DNA of 64,000 nt from contig NZ_JACHGV010000002.1 of assembly GCF_014202475.1 (NCBI RefSeq), positions 372,001 through 436,000 on the forward strand, written 5' to 3'. The notes under the pieces are model-generated. The model ran no database searches. It was not told where the DNA came from and saw nothing but the letters and a program-made list of their open reading frames with translations. The position numbers and the translations under genes are program-made. Source of the DNA: Streptomyces paradoxus (GTDB taxonomy: Bacteria > Actinomycetota > Actinomycetes > Streptomycetales > Streptomycetaceae). Shown piece by piece: positions 33,529 through 41,852 of this stretch (positions are counted from its first letter, which is position 1; the number at the start of each line of letters is the position of its first letter).

Positions 33529-36143
33529 TGACCGCCACCCCGGAGGCCACGGAGGCCACCCCCACGATCGTGCTCGTCGGCCACGGCATGGTCGGCCAGC
33601 GCTTCCTCGAAGCGCTCGCCGAGCGCGGCCTGACCGCCACGCACCGCGTGGTCGTCCTGTGCGAGGAGCCGCGCCCGGCCTACGACCGCGTGGCGCTCAC
33701 GTCGTACTTCTCGGGCAAGACCCCCGAGGACCTGTCCATGACGGACATGGAGTTCATCGCGACGCACGGCATCGAGCTGTACGTCGGTGACCCGGCGACC
33801 GCCGTCGACCGCGAGGCCCGCAAGGTCACCGCCCGGTCCGGTGAGGTCTTCGACTACGACGTCCTCGTCCTCGCCACCGGCTCCTACCCCTTCGTCCCCC
33901 CGGTCCCGGGCAAGGACGCCGAGGGCTGTTTCGTCTACCGCACCATCGAGGACCTGCTCGCGATCGAGGAGTACGCGAAGAACAAGGCCCGGGTGGGTGC
34001 CGTGGTCGGCGGCGGTCTGCTCGGACTGGAGGCGGCCGGCGCCCTCAAGGGGCTCGGACTCACCTCCCACATCGTGGAGTTCGCGCCCCGGCTGATGCCC
34101 GTCCAGGTGGACGACGGCGGCGGCGCGGCGCTGCTGCGCACCATCGAGGAGATGGGCCTGACCGTCCACACGGGCGTGGGCACGCAGGAGATCCTGGTCG
34201 ACGCCGAGGGCGCCGTCACCGGCATGAAGCTCTCCGATGGCTCCGAACTCGCCGCCGACATGGTGGTGTTCTCCGCCGGTGTGCGCCCCCGCGACCAGCT
34301 GGCCCGCGACTGCGGCCTGACGGTCGGCGAGCGCGGCGGCATCACGGTCGACGAGCAGTGCCGTACGGTCGCCGACCCGCACGTCTTCGCGATCGGCGAG
34401 TGCGCGCTGGCCGCCGACGGCCGGGTGTACGGCCTGGTGGCGCCGGGTTACGAGCAGGCCGAGACGGCGGCGGCCACGATCGCCTCGGACGAGGCGTCCT
34501 TCACCGGTGCCGACCTGTCCACCAAGCTGAAGCTGCTCGGCGTGGACGTGGCGTCCTTCGGCGACGCGCACGGCACCGCCGAGGACTGCCTGGACGTCGT
34601 CTACTCCGACTCCCGCGCGGGCCTGTACAAGAAGCTGGTCATCGGCCGTGACGGCACGCTGCTCGGCGGCATCCTGGTCGGCGACGCGGAGGCGTACGGC
34701 ACGCTGAAGGCGTTCACCGGCTCGGTCCCGCCGGTCTCGCCCGAGTCGCTGGTACTGCCCGCCGGTGCCGGGGCACCCGCCCAGCTCGGCCCGGCCGCGC
34801 TGCCGGACGACGCGATCATCTGCTCCTGCAACAACGTCCGCAAGGGCACGATCCGCGAGGCGGTCACCGAGCACAATTGCACCACCGTGCCCGAGGTGAA
34901 GAAGTGCACCAAGGCCGGTACGACCTGCGGCAGTTGCGTCAAGGTCCTCGGCCAGCTGGTCACCGCCGAGCTGGAGGCGAGCGGCGTCGAGGTCGACAAG
35001 GGCCTGTGCGGCTGCTTCGCGCAGACCCGCGAGGAGCTGTACGAGATCGTCCTCGCGCTGCGCATCACCACCTTCCAGGACCTGCTGGACCGGCACGGCC
35101 GCGAAGGTGCCCGGGGCGGTGACGGCTGCGAGGTCTGCAAGCCTGCCGTCGGCTCGATCATCGCCTCCCTCGCTCCGACGATCGGCGCGAGCGGCTACGT
35201 CCTGGACGGCGAGCAGGCGGCGCTGCAGGACACCAACGACCACTTCCTGGCCAACCTGCAGAAGAACGGCTCGTACTCGGTCGTGCCGCGGATCCCCGGC
35301 GGCGAGATCGCCCCGGAGAAGCTGATCGTAATCGGCGAGATCGCCCGCGACTTCGGCCTCTACACGAAGATCACCGGCGGCCAGCGGATCGACATGTTCG
35401 GTGCGCGCGTCGAGCAGCTGCCCGTGATCTGGGCCCGGCTGGTCGACGCCGGCTTCGAGTCCGGCCACGCCTACGGCAAGTCGCTGCGCACGGTGAAGTC
35501 CTGCGTCGGGCAGACCTGGTGCCGCTACGGCGTCCAGGACTCCGTACGGATGGCGATCGACCTGGAGCTGCGCTACCGGGGGCTCAGGTCGCCGCACAAG
35601 CTGAAGTCGGCGGTCTCCGGCTGCCAGCGCGAGTGTGCCGAGGCCCAGTCGAAGGACTTCGGCGTGATCGCCACAGCCAACGGCTGGAACCTGTACGTCG
35701 GCGGCAACGGCGGCGCGACCCCGCGCCACGCGGACCTGCTCGCGCAGGACCTGTCGGACGCCGAACTGGTCCGCCTGATCGACCGGTTCCTGATGTTCTA
35801 CATCCGTACGGCCGACCGCCTGGAGCGGACCTCGACCTGGCTGGAGCGGATCCCGGGCGGCCTCGACCACGTGCGGGACGTCGTCGTGCACGACTCGCTC
35901 GGCATCTGCGACGAGCTGGAGCAGCTGATGCGGACGCATGTCGCGCACTACCGCGACGAGTGGGCCGAGACCATCAACGACCCCGAGAAGCTCGCCCGGT
36001 TCGTGTCCTTCGTGAACGCCCCGGACACCCCGGACCCGGTCGTCGCCTTCGTGCCCGAGCGCGACCAGATGAAGCCCGACCTGCCGCTGCTGTCCATCGG
36101 CATGCGACCCGCCGACGTACTGGAAGGAAGCGCCCAGCGATGA
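33528..36143 (+). CDS. nirB: assimilatory nitrite reductase, large subunit
   Basis: An 871-residue multidomain enzyme that reduces nitrite to ammonium with NAD(P)H. The N-terminal flavoprotein part has IVLVGHGMVGQRFLEAL and VGAVVGGGLLGLEAAGALKGLG. A BFD-like [2Fe-2S] domain follows (CSCNNVRKGTIREAV ... KCTKAGTTCGSC, about 427-465), then the nitrite/sulfite reductase ferredoxin-like domain and the siroheme-[4Fe-4S] domain with CVGQTWC (C-x5-C) and GCQREC (C-x3-C). All cofactor cysteines appear present. It sits between the FAD oxidoreductase and nirD with overlapping stop/start codons on both sides. Siroheme may come from the chelatase at 17094-17861. Confidence 0.93.
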   Translation: MTATPEATEATPTIVLVGHGMVGQRFLEALAERGLTATHRVVVLCEEPRPAYDRVALTSYFSGKTPEDLSMTDMEFIATHGIELYVGDPATAVDREARKVTARSGEVFDYDVLVLATGSYPFVPPVPGKDAEGCFVYRTIEDLLAIEEYAKNKARVGAVVGGGLLGLEAAGALKGLGLTSHIVEFAPRLMPVQVDDGGGAALLRTIEEMGLTVHTGVGTQEILVDAEGAVTGMKLSDGSELAADMVVFSAGVRPRDQLARDCGLTVGERGGITVDEQCRTVADPHVFAIGECALAADGRVYGLVAPGYEQAETAAATIASDEASFTGADLSTKLKLLGVDVASFGDAHGTAEDCLDVVYSDSRAGLYKKLVIGRDGTLLGGILVGDAEAYGTLKAFTGSVPPVSPESLVLPAGAGAPAQLGPAALPDDAIICSCNNVRKGTIREAVTEHNCTTVPEVKKCTKAGTTCGSCVKVLGQLVTAELEASGVEVDKGLCGCFAQTREELYEIVLALRITTFQDLLDRHGREGARGGDGCEVCKPAVGSIIASLAPTIGASGYVLDGEQAALQDTNDHFLANLQKNGSYSVVPRIPGGEIAPEKLIVIGEIARDFGLYTKITGGQRIDMFGARVEQLPVIWARLVDAGFESGHAYGKSLRTVKSCVGQTWCRYGVQDSVRMAIDLELRYRGLRSPHKLKSAVSGCQRECAEAQSKDFGVIATANGWNLYVGGNGGATPRHADLLAQDLSDAELVRLIDRFLMFYIRTADRLERTSTWLERIPGGLDHVRDVVVHDSLGICDELEQLMRTHVAHYRDEWAETINDPEKLARFVSFVNAPDTPDPVVAFVPERDQMKPDLPLLSIGMRPADVLEGSAQR

Positions 36144-36490
36144 CCCTGGCACTGGAGACCACCGACCTCAAGGTCGAACTCGCCCTGGAAGACGACTGGT
36201 TCACGGTCTGCGACCTGAGCACGCTGCTCCCGGGCCGCGGGGTGGCCGCACTGCTGCCGGACGGCAGGCAGGCCGCGATCTTCCGCGACCGCTCCGGCGA
36301 GCTGTTCGCCATCGACAACCGCGACCCCTTCACCGGTGCGGCGGTCCTCTCCCGCGGCCTGACGGGCACGCACCAGGGCCGCCCGTTCGTCGCCTCGCCC
36401 CTGCTGAAGCAGCGCTTCGACCTGGCGTCCGGGCAGTGCCTGGACGACGAGACGGTACGGGTGACGGCTTACAAGGTGCGGACCTCGTAG
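36140..36490 (+). CDS. nirD: nitrite reductase small subunit
   Basis: A 116-residue Rieske-fold subunit of NAD(P)H nitrite reductase. Seen: WFTVCDLSTLLPGRGVAALL, QAAIFRDRSGELFAIDNRDPFTGAAVLSRGL and FVASPLLKQRFDLASGQCLDD. The Cys/His pairs of true Rieske proteins are missing, as is normal for NirD, so it has no cluster and plays a structural role. It starts at an ATG overlapping the nirB TGA (ATGA). The coding region runs directly into a degenerate dehydrogenase fragment. Confidence 0.9.
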   Translation: MTLALETTDLKVELALEDDWFTVCDLSTLLPGRGVAALLPDGRQAAIFRDRSGELFAIDNRDPFTGAAVLSRGLTGTHQGRPFVASPLLKQRFDLASGQCLDDETVRVTAYKVRTS

Positions 36491-36492
36491 CA

Positions 36493-36723
36493 GCGGTTGT
36501 CGACCGAATCAACGCGGTCAGCCCCGGCGCCGTGAACACGCCGATGTCGTTGCAGCCGGGCGGGACGGACGCCGACCGCTCGGCCCGCGCCCGGGACACT
36601 CTCCCGCTCGGCCGCGTGACCATGACGGAGGAGGTGGCCGCGGCGGTCCTCCACCTGGCCTCCGTCGACGCCGCCTCGACGGTGGGCACGGACCTGGTGG
36701 TGGACAGCGGCGCAACGGCCTGA
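36493..36723 (+). pseudogene. C-terminal fragment of a short-chain dehydrogenase
   Basis: About 75 codons match only the end of an SDR enzyme: RINAVSPGAVNTPMSLQ (the usual R-x-NAVSPG-x-x-x-TP block after the catalytic Tyr-Lys), then GRVTMTEEVAAAVLHLASVDAAS and GTDLVVDSGATA (usually EEVA...FLAS...G-x-x-x-VDGG). The Rossmann start and the catalytic Ser/Tyr/Lys are absent, and the frame runs back into nirD. It has no start or ribosome binding site of its own. It is probably a leftover from a deletion or insertion behind the nir operon. Confidence 0.65.
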
Positions 36724-36752
36724 GCGGCCTGGTCGTGTCCGTCCTGTACTGA

Positions 36753-37988
36753 TCACGTCCGTTCCGGTGCCGGGGAGCGGGGGGCGTCGGCCGCGCGTTC
36801 GCAGTGGGGCCAGTCGCCGAAGTCGCGGTCCCGGCTCCACAGCTTCCGGGCCGCCTGGATGTTCCACTCCGGGTCCAGTGCCTCGCGCGGCGTGCCGCCC
36901 AGTTCGCGCAGCCGGGCGTCGGAGATCTGGAACAGGCCCCAGTTCCGGGTTCCGTTGGTGTTGGGGAGGATGTGCAGCGGGTCGAGGAAGGACTGGCAGT
37001 CGGCGATGGCCACCGCCTTGTCAGGCACTTCGGGGAACACCTCCCGGACCCGCTGCCGCACCTTCTGCGGCGACCACACGCCCATCCGGACGGGCGAGGT
37101 GTACAGCGCCTTCTTCGTCGGCTCCGCGACGACCCCGTTGGGCTGCAGTCCGGCGAGCACCTGGAAGGCGGTGACCCGGCGCAGGGTCTGCGGGCCGAAG
37201 TCCCCGTCGACGCCGATGTCCGCGCCCTTGGCGTGCAGAAGGCGCTGCACCTCCCGCACGCACTCGTCGTGCTCGCCCATCGCGATCACGGGCGGGCAGC
37301 CGGCCGAGAACAACGGCCGGACCGCCTCGCCGGTGCTCCGGCCGCCGCCGGCATCTGCGCCGTCGCCTGAGGGCGACCGGCCGCTCGACAGCACCCAGGC
37401 CGAGACCGTGACGGCGGCGAGGACCACGGCGACCACGACGGTGGTGCGCAGCCGGTGCCGGCGTGGCCGCGGCGCGGGCGGGGATGCCGCACCGGCGGAC
37501 CGCTCCGGTGCGCGGTCGCCGTCCGGGGCCGGGGCCGGGGCCGGGCGCTTGGCCAGGGTCGGCTCCGGTTCCTGGGCCGGGGTAGGGGCCTTGGCGGGCG
37601 CCTCTGCTTCCGGCTCGGCCTCGGGTTCGGCTTTCGGTGCGGTCTCTTGTGTCGCGTCCCGTGCCGCTCCCGTGCCCCCCGCGGCTTCCGCCACCGCTCC
37701 CCGTTCCGCGGGATCGCCCTCCGCACCGGCCGCGGCGGCGCGCGCCGCGTCCGCCAGGGCCCACAGGCGGTGCAAGGTGCGCAGTTCGTCCGGGGTCGCG
37801 CCGCAGACCGTGCCCAGCCGGTGCACGCTCCCGTAGTCCTGAGGCACCGACGTGCCCCGGCAGTAGCGGTGCAGGGTCGAGCCGGCCAGTCCGGACTTCC
37901 TGGCGAGGGCCTCGTAACTCAGTCCGGACCGGCTCTTCAGCGAACGCAACAACGCGGCGAACCGCTCCGTTTCCGGGCATGCGGACAA
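36753..37988 (-). CDS. transmembrane HTH protein with peptidoglycan-binding and degenerate lysozyme-like domains
   Basis: A 411-residue protein crossing the membrane once. In order: XRE-type helix-turn-helix (about 8-75, SYEALARKSGLAGSTLHRYCRGTSVP), Pro/Ala/Glu-rich linker (85-175), basic stop and helix (LRTTVVVAVVLAAVTVSAWV, 180-199), peptidoglycan-binding domain (238-296, GVDGDFGPQTLRRVTAFQ) and a lysozyme/transglycosylase-like domain (about 312-396, ending in NWGLFQIS and WNIQAARKLW). The normal C-E-S motif with the catalytic Glu reads CQS (Gln332), so the enzyme is likely dead and may serve as a wall sensor. The TTG at 37988 follows GAGGGGGG; a GTG at 38015 is the alternative. Its targets are unknown. 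Confidence 0.7.
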   Translation of the reverse strand: MSACPETERFAALLRSLKSRSGLSYEALARKSGLAGSTLHRYCRGTSVPQDYGSVHRLGTVCGATPDELRTLHRLWALADAARAAAAGAEGDPAERGAVAEAAGGTGAARDATQETAPKAEPEAEPEAEAPAKAPTPAQEPEPTLAKRPAPAPAPDGDRAPERSAGAASPPAPRPRRHRLRTTVVVAVVLAAVTVSAWVLSSGRSPSGDGADAGGGRSTGEAVRPLFSAGCPPVIAMGEHDECVREVQRLLHAKGADIGVDGDFGPQTLRRVTAFQVLAGLQPNGVVAEPTKKALYTSPVRMGVWSPQKVRQRVREVFPEVPDKAVAIADCQSFLDPLHILPNTNGTRNWGLFQISDARLRELGGTPREALDPEWNIQAARKLWSRDRDFGDWPHCERAADAPRSPAPERT

Positions 37989-38222
37989 GGCCGTTCCCCC
38001 CTCGGGAATCCCCACCGGACGCTGGTCGGGCGTCTCGTGCCGACACTGTGCCACCAAAGGCGTCCCATGGCCGTCCCAACGGTTCCGGAACGCGCCAGGT
38101 ACGCGGCCCCCAGGCGTCCCGGCATCCCAGCGGGCCCCGCCGTCCTTGCCCGGCCCGGTCACGCCTTGCCAGCGTCGGGCCGTCCGCACCACCGTCCCCC
38201 GACCTCCGAGGAGACCAGGCTC

Positions 38223-38651
38223 ATGCGCCTTTCCGTACGCCGGAACTCTCGTGCGAACCCGCTGCTCGCCGTGCTCGCCGTCAGCGCCGCCGCCGTCACT
38301 GCCCTGGCCGTGCCGAGCTCCGCGTCGGCGGCCCCGGCCGCGCCCGCCGCGGTGGACTGCGCGTCCGGGCACATCTGCTTCTGGACCGGAGCCAACTTCA
38401 CCGGCAGCAAGTGCTCCTGGGACGTGGCCGACCCCGACTGGCAGAGCGGCGCCGTCCGGTGTTCCTGGGCCGCCACGACCAACGTGAAGTCGGTGTGGAA
38501 CGCCGGCACCAGCAGCTCCACCGGTGTCGCGTACTACCGGGGAGCCAACTACTCCGACCGGGTCGGCTGCACCCGCCAGCAGCACGGCGGAAACCTCGCC
38601 GGCACGTACAAGGTCCGCTCCCACCGGTGGATCTCGGGCAGCTGCGGCTGA
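38223..38651 (+). CDS. secreted peptidase inhibitor family I36-like protein
   Basis: A 142-residue precursor with a clear signal peptide (MRLSVRRNSRANPLLAVLAVSAAAVTALAVPSSASA) and a mature domain of about 105 residues in the beta/gamma-crystallin-like I36 style: ICFWTGANFTGSKCSW, then GVAYYRGANYSDRVGCTRQQ, each a C-x-(Y/F)-x-x-x-x-(F/Y)-x-G Greek-key type repeat, with six cysteines. Members of this group (SMPI type) inhibit metalloproteases; many are uncharacterised wall-associated proteins. The ATG at 38223 follows GAGGAG. It is divergent from the transmembrane HTH gene and could be its target, an inference from position only. Confidence 0.7.
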   Translation: MRLSVRRNSRANPLLAVLAVSAAAVTALAVPSSASAAPAAPAAVDCASGHICFWTGANFTGSKCSWDVADPDWQSGAVRCSWAATTNVKSVWNAGTSSSTGVAYYRGANYSDRVGCTRQQHGGNLAGTYKVRSHRWISGSCG

Positions 38652-38671
38652 CCGGCCCCCGGCACGAACAC

Positions 38672-38711
38672 GGTGGCGTGCACGCCCGGCTGTCCGGGCG
38701 TGCACGCCACC
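38672..38711. terminator. bidirectional intrinsic terminator
   Basis: A perfect 18-bp stem (left arm 38672-38689, GGTGGCGTGCACGCCCGG; right arm 38694-38711) with a 4-nt loop, placed between the I36 gene and the convergent SulP gene. The stem strength makes it an obvious transcription stop in both directions. Confidence 0.85.
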
Positions 38712-38735
38712 GCGGCATGTCCGCAGAGGGCCGAG

Positions 38736-41033
38736 TCAGCCCACCAGGGGCGAACGCGCGTGCTCCTCGGGGAGCGGCCGCGTGTCGAGGTAGAACCACT
38801 CGGCGTCCGCGGTGGGCCAGGGCGACGGTTCCGCCGCCTCCTCGCCGGACACCGGGCGCCTGGGCAACGGCGTCGGAGCCGGCGCCGGGCCCGGATCGGC
38901 GGCCTGCTTCGCCTCCCCCGGCATCAGCAGCTCCACCCGCAGCCCAAGGCCCCGCTGCTGGGCGGTGAACTCCTCGACCTGGTTGCGGCAGGCATGGTCC
39001 AGGTGGGTCACGCCGGTCAGATCGAGACGGATCCTCGGCTTGCCGGACGCGGCGGCCGCCTCCAGCGCGTCGATCACCTTCGGCAGCCGCAGGAACGTGG
39101 CGTTGCCCGCCATGACGACCTTGGCCGTGTCCTGCTCGACGTGCTGGCGGATCACGGTCTGCGACATGCGCAGCGCGGCCAGCACGATCCCCGCGGCGAG
39201 ACCGAACAGCACGCCCTCCAGCAGCGCGGTCGCCACGATGACCAGCATGGTCAGCGTCATCACCGCGAACTCGCCCCGGTCCTGACGCCACATCTTCGGG
39301 AACTCGGCGGGCCCGAACAGCTTCCAGCCGCTGTGCACGAGGACGCCGGCGAGCACGGAGATCGGGATCAGCGCGAGCACCTGCGGCAGCAGCAGCGCGA
39401 ACAGCAGCAGCCACAGGCCGTGCAGGGTGCGGGAGAGCCGGGTCTTGGCCCCGGCCTGGACGTTGGCGGAGCTGCGGGCCACGACCGCGGTGATGGGGAG
39501 CGCGCCGAGGATGCCCGCGACGGTGTTGCCGGCGCCCTGGGCGATCAGCTCGGTGTTGTAGCGGGTGCGCGGGCCGTTGTGCATACGGTCCACGGCGGCG
39601 GCCGTGAACAGGCTCTCCGCGGACGCGATGACCGTGAAGGTGAGGATCGCGGTGATGATCGTCCCGTCGGCGAGCCCGGCGAACTGCTCGGCGCCCGGCA
39701 CCTGCACGGAGTTGAGCAGGTTGCCCACCTGGAGCGTCTTCACGTCCACGCCGGGCAGCGCGGCGACGACCATGCCGATGCCCACGGCGACCAGGGCAGC
39801 GGGGATCTTCCCGGCCGGGCCGGGCACCTTCTTCCAGACGAAGCTCAGCACGATCGTGACGACGCCGAGGAGTGTGGCGATCATCGCCTGCGGGTTCGTC
39901 AGGACGCCGGCCAGCAGCCCGGGGATGCCTGCCATGTTCTCCAGCGCGGTGCCGGGGGCCTTGGCGTCGGCCATCGGGTAGGCCTGGCTGAACATCAGCG
40001 GCACGCCGATCCCGGCGAGCATGCCCTGGACGACGGCGACCGAGATGGCCTGGAACATCCGGCCGAGCCGTACCAGCCCCAGGACGATCTGCAGGAGGCC
40101 GGCGAACAGCACGATCACGCCGAGCATGGTCACGCCGACCTCGGCGACGGTCTCCGCGACCAGCGCGGCGAGCCCCGCGGCCGGGCCGCTGACCTGGAGC
40201 GTGCTGCCCCGGACGGCACCGACGACCAGACCGCCGATCACCCCGGAGATGATCCCGAGTTCGGCGGGGACGCCGGAGGCGACGGCAACGCCGATGCACA
40301 GCGGCAGGGCGACGAGGAAGACGACGAGGGAGGCGGTGATGTCGGTGACCAGGTCCCCCTTCGCGCCACCCTTGCCGCCGACGCCCTTCGCGCCACCTTT
40401 ACCGCCGACACCCTTGCCACCGGCGCCCTTGGCGCCGCTCATCACACCGCGGAGCAGCCCGCCCAGCGCGCCACCGCCCGCGGCGCCGGAGCCCGGGCCG
40501 ACCTGGCTGTCCGGGCCGACCCGGCCGTCCCGGGCGTGCCCGCCCCGTCCGCGGCCCGGGTGTCCCCCCGCACCGCCCCCGGGCCAATCACCGGACCGTC
40601 CTCCGAACCCCTGCGGCGGGCCTTCGGTCGCCCCACCCCTCACGTCGCCATCGACCGACCAGGCTCCCGTGTCCCCCACCGGGCCTCCGGCCGACCAGGC
40701 CTCCCCCTCCCCCGCCGGACCTCCGACCGGCCAGCCCCCCGCATCCGCCCCCGGCCGTCCGCCGGACCAGCCCCCCGTGTCCCCCGCCGGACCGACGCCC
40801 GACCAGTCCCCGTAACCCCCCGCCGGACCGACGCCCGACCAGCCCCCCGTGTCCTCCTCCGGGCCTCCCGTCGGCCAGCCCCCCGTATCCCCCGCGGCGC
40901 CGGCTCCCCACTCGGCGAAACCGTCCGCCGGAGGACCTCCGGTCCGCCAGCCCCCCTCGCCCCCCGACGAGCCATCCGGCCGCCCGCCCCCCGGGCCGCC
41001 CCGCGTCCTCCCCCGCGCATGGGCCCCGCTCAC
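38736..41033 (-). CDS. SulP-family anion transporter with long repeat-rich N-terminus
   Basis: A 765-residue protein. Residues 1-226 are cytoplasmic and low in complexity: a 12-residue repeat with a Trp in each unit (about 51-134) and a Gly/Lys block (198-226). The SulP membrane core follows (DLVTDITASLVVFLVALPLCIGVAVASG, then GPAAGLAALVAE), with about 12-14 helices, and a STAS domain (about 620-705, VIDALEAAAASGKPRIRLDL). Coupling to a carbonic anhydrase gene by a GTGA overlap, as well as BicA-type resemblance, points to bicarbonate or sulfate uptake. The GTG at 41033 is chosen for the overlap; the repeats would be lost with any later start. Confidence 0.8.
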   Translation of the reverse strand: MSGAHARGRTRGGPGGGRPDGSSGGEGGWRTGGPPADGFAEWGAGAAGDTGGWPTGGPEEDTGGWSGVGPAGGYGDWSGVGPAGDTGGWSGGRPGADAGGWPVGGPAGEGEAWSAGGPVGDTGAWSVDGDVRGGATEGPPQGFGGRSGDWPGGGAGGHPGRGRGGHARDGRVGPDSQVGPGSGAAGGGALGGLLRGVMSGAKGAGGKGVGGKGGAKGVGGKGGAKGDLVTDITASLVVFLVALPLCIGVAVASGVPAELGIISGVIGGLVVGAVRGSTLQVSGPAAGLAALVAETVAEVGVTMLGVIVLFAGLLQIVLGLVRLGRMFQAISVAVVQGMLAGIGVPLMFSQAYPMADAKAPGTALENMAGIPGLLAGVLTNPQAMIATLLGVVTIVLSFVWKKVPGPAGKIPAALVAVGIGMVVAALPGVDVKTLQVGNLLNSVQVPGAEQFAGLADGTIITAILTFTVIASAESLFTAAAVDRMHNGPRTRYNTELIAQGAGNTVAGILGALPITAVVARSSANVQAGAKTRLSRTLHGLWLLLFALLLPQVLALIPISVLAGVLVHSGWKLFGPAEFPKMWRQDRGEFAVMTLTMLVIVATALLEGVLFGLAAGIVLAALRMSQTVIRQHVEQDTAKVVMAGNATFLRLPKVIDALEAAAASGKPRIRLDLTGVTHLDHACRNQVEEFTAQQRGLGLRVELLMPGEAKQAADPGPAPAPTPLPRRPVSGEEAAEPSPWPTADAEWFYLDTRPLPEEHARSPLVG
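40632..40883 (-). repeat. 36-bp in-frame tandem repeat (12-residue Trp repeat)
   Basis: Seven imperfect units of 12 codons. Tryptophans fall at residues 53, 65, 77, 89, 101, 113 and 125 of the SulP protein, exactly 12 apart, in a GGWSGxGPAGDT-type unit. Units differ by scattered substitutions, so the array is old or evolving, but no unit is frame-shifted. Confidence 0.8.
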
Positions 41034-41635
41034 GCGGCGTGCACCCGGAAGTCGCCGTCGTCGCCCAGCTCGTAGACGAAGCCCGTGTCGACCTCGTAGT
41101 ACCAGCCGTGCAGCCGCAGCCGGCCCGAGTCGAGGCGTTGCCGGACCACGGGGTAACTGCGCAGCGCGGTCAGCTGGTTGACGACGTTGCCCTGGGACAC
41201 CTCCGGCAGGGACGGGTCGTCCGGCGCAGTCTCCAGTACGGAGGTCAGCTCGGGGCGGGCGATGCGGAGCCAGGCGTCCACGCCGGGCAGGGCCGAGAGG
41301 TCGTCGCCGGACTTCAGCGCGCCCATCGCACCGCAGTGTGAGTGACCGCACACCACGATGTCCTGAACCCCGAGCACCTCCAGTGCGTACTCGATGGTGG
41401 CCGCCTCACCGCAGGCCCCGGGCCGTCCGTAGGGCGGCACGATATTTCCTGCGTTCCGCAGCTCGAATATCTCTCCGGGCCGCGCTCCGGTGATCATCGC
41501 GGGTATGACCCGCGAGTCCGAGCAGGTAATGAACAACGCCTCCGGATATTGCCCTTCAGCCAGTTTCCGGTATTCGCCGCTGTTGAAATCGACGCGCGTC
41601 CTGAACGTGCGGGCACGGTCCAGCAAATCCTTCAT
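41030..41635 (-). CDS. beta-class carbonic anhydrase
   Basis: A 201-residue enzyme interconverting CO2 and bicarbonate. Zinc ligands Cys38, His98 and Cys101 and the Asp40-Arg42 dyad are all visible (FITCSDSR and VVCGHSHCG), with the ELRNAGNIVPPYG loop. Start at the ATG following AGGAG; a GTG one codon earlier is less likely. Its stop overlaps the SulP GTG, so the two are co-translated. With the transporter it should manage bicarbonate supply, either for carboxylation or for pH. Its promoter lies in the gap shared with the divergent two-component system. Confidence 0.92.
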   Translation of the reverse strand: MKDLLDRARTFRTRVDFNSGEYRKLAEGQYPEALFITCSDSRVIPAMITGARPGEIFELRNAGNIVPPYGRPGACGEAATIEYALEVLGVQDIVVCGHSHCGAMGALKSGDDLSALPGVDAWLRIARPELTSVLETAPDDPSLPEVSQGNVVNQLTALRSYPVVRQRLDSGRLRLHGWYYEVDTGFVYELGDDGDFRVHAA

Positions 41636-41720
41636 CACACTCTCCTGAGCTGGGGTTCCTTCCTGTGTGCTCCACCGTAGACCGGCGACCTACAGAGGAA
41701 GGTTAAGTAAACTCCAGAGC

Positions 41721-41750
41721 CCGGACAGCAATTGAACATTCTTTGTCCGG
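41721..41750. promoter_or_regulatory. inverted repeat between the carbonic anhydrase and response regulator genes
   Basis: CCGGACA-n16-TGTCCGG, a perfect 7-bp dyad in an AT-rich part of the divergent gap, and a shorter GACGCAGCGTC palindrome at 41759-41769. Either could be the binding site of the adjacent response regulator, which would then act on the CA-SulP unit, its own operon or both. Confidence 0.4.
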
Positions 41751-41852
41751 ATTCCCAGACGCAGCGTCTTCTTGTAGCGTGTGAACTCCGCGGCAGGGAA
41801 TGCTATTTGACGCTGCCCGGATTCATGCCGGTTTCACGGAGAGACAGGACGT

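Noticed and set aside
37989..38705. N-terminal extension of the transmembrane HTH protein to 650 codons
   Set aside because: The extension runs antisense through the I36 gene and lacks protein-like composition; the TTG with GAGGGGGG is better.
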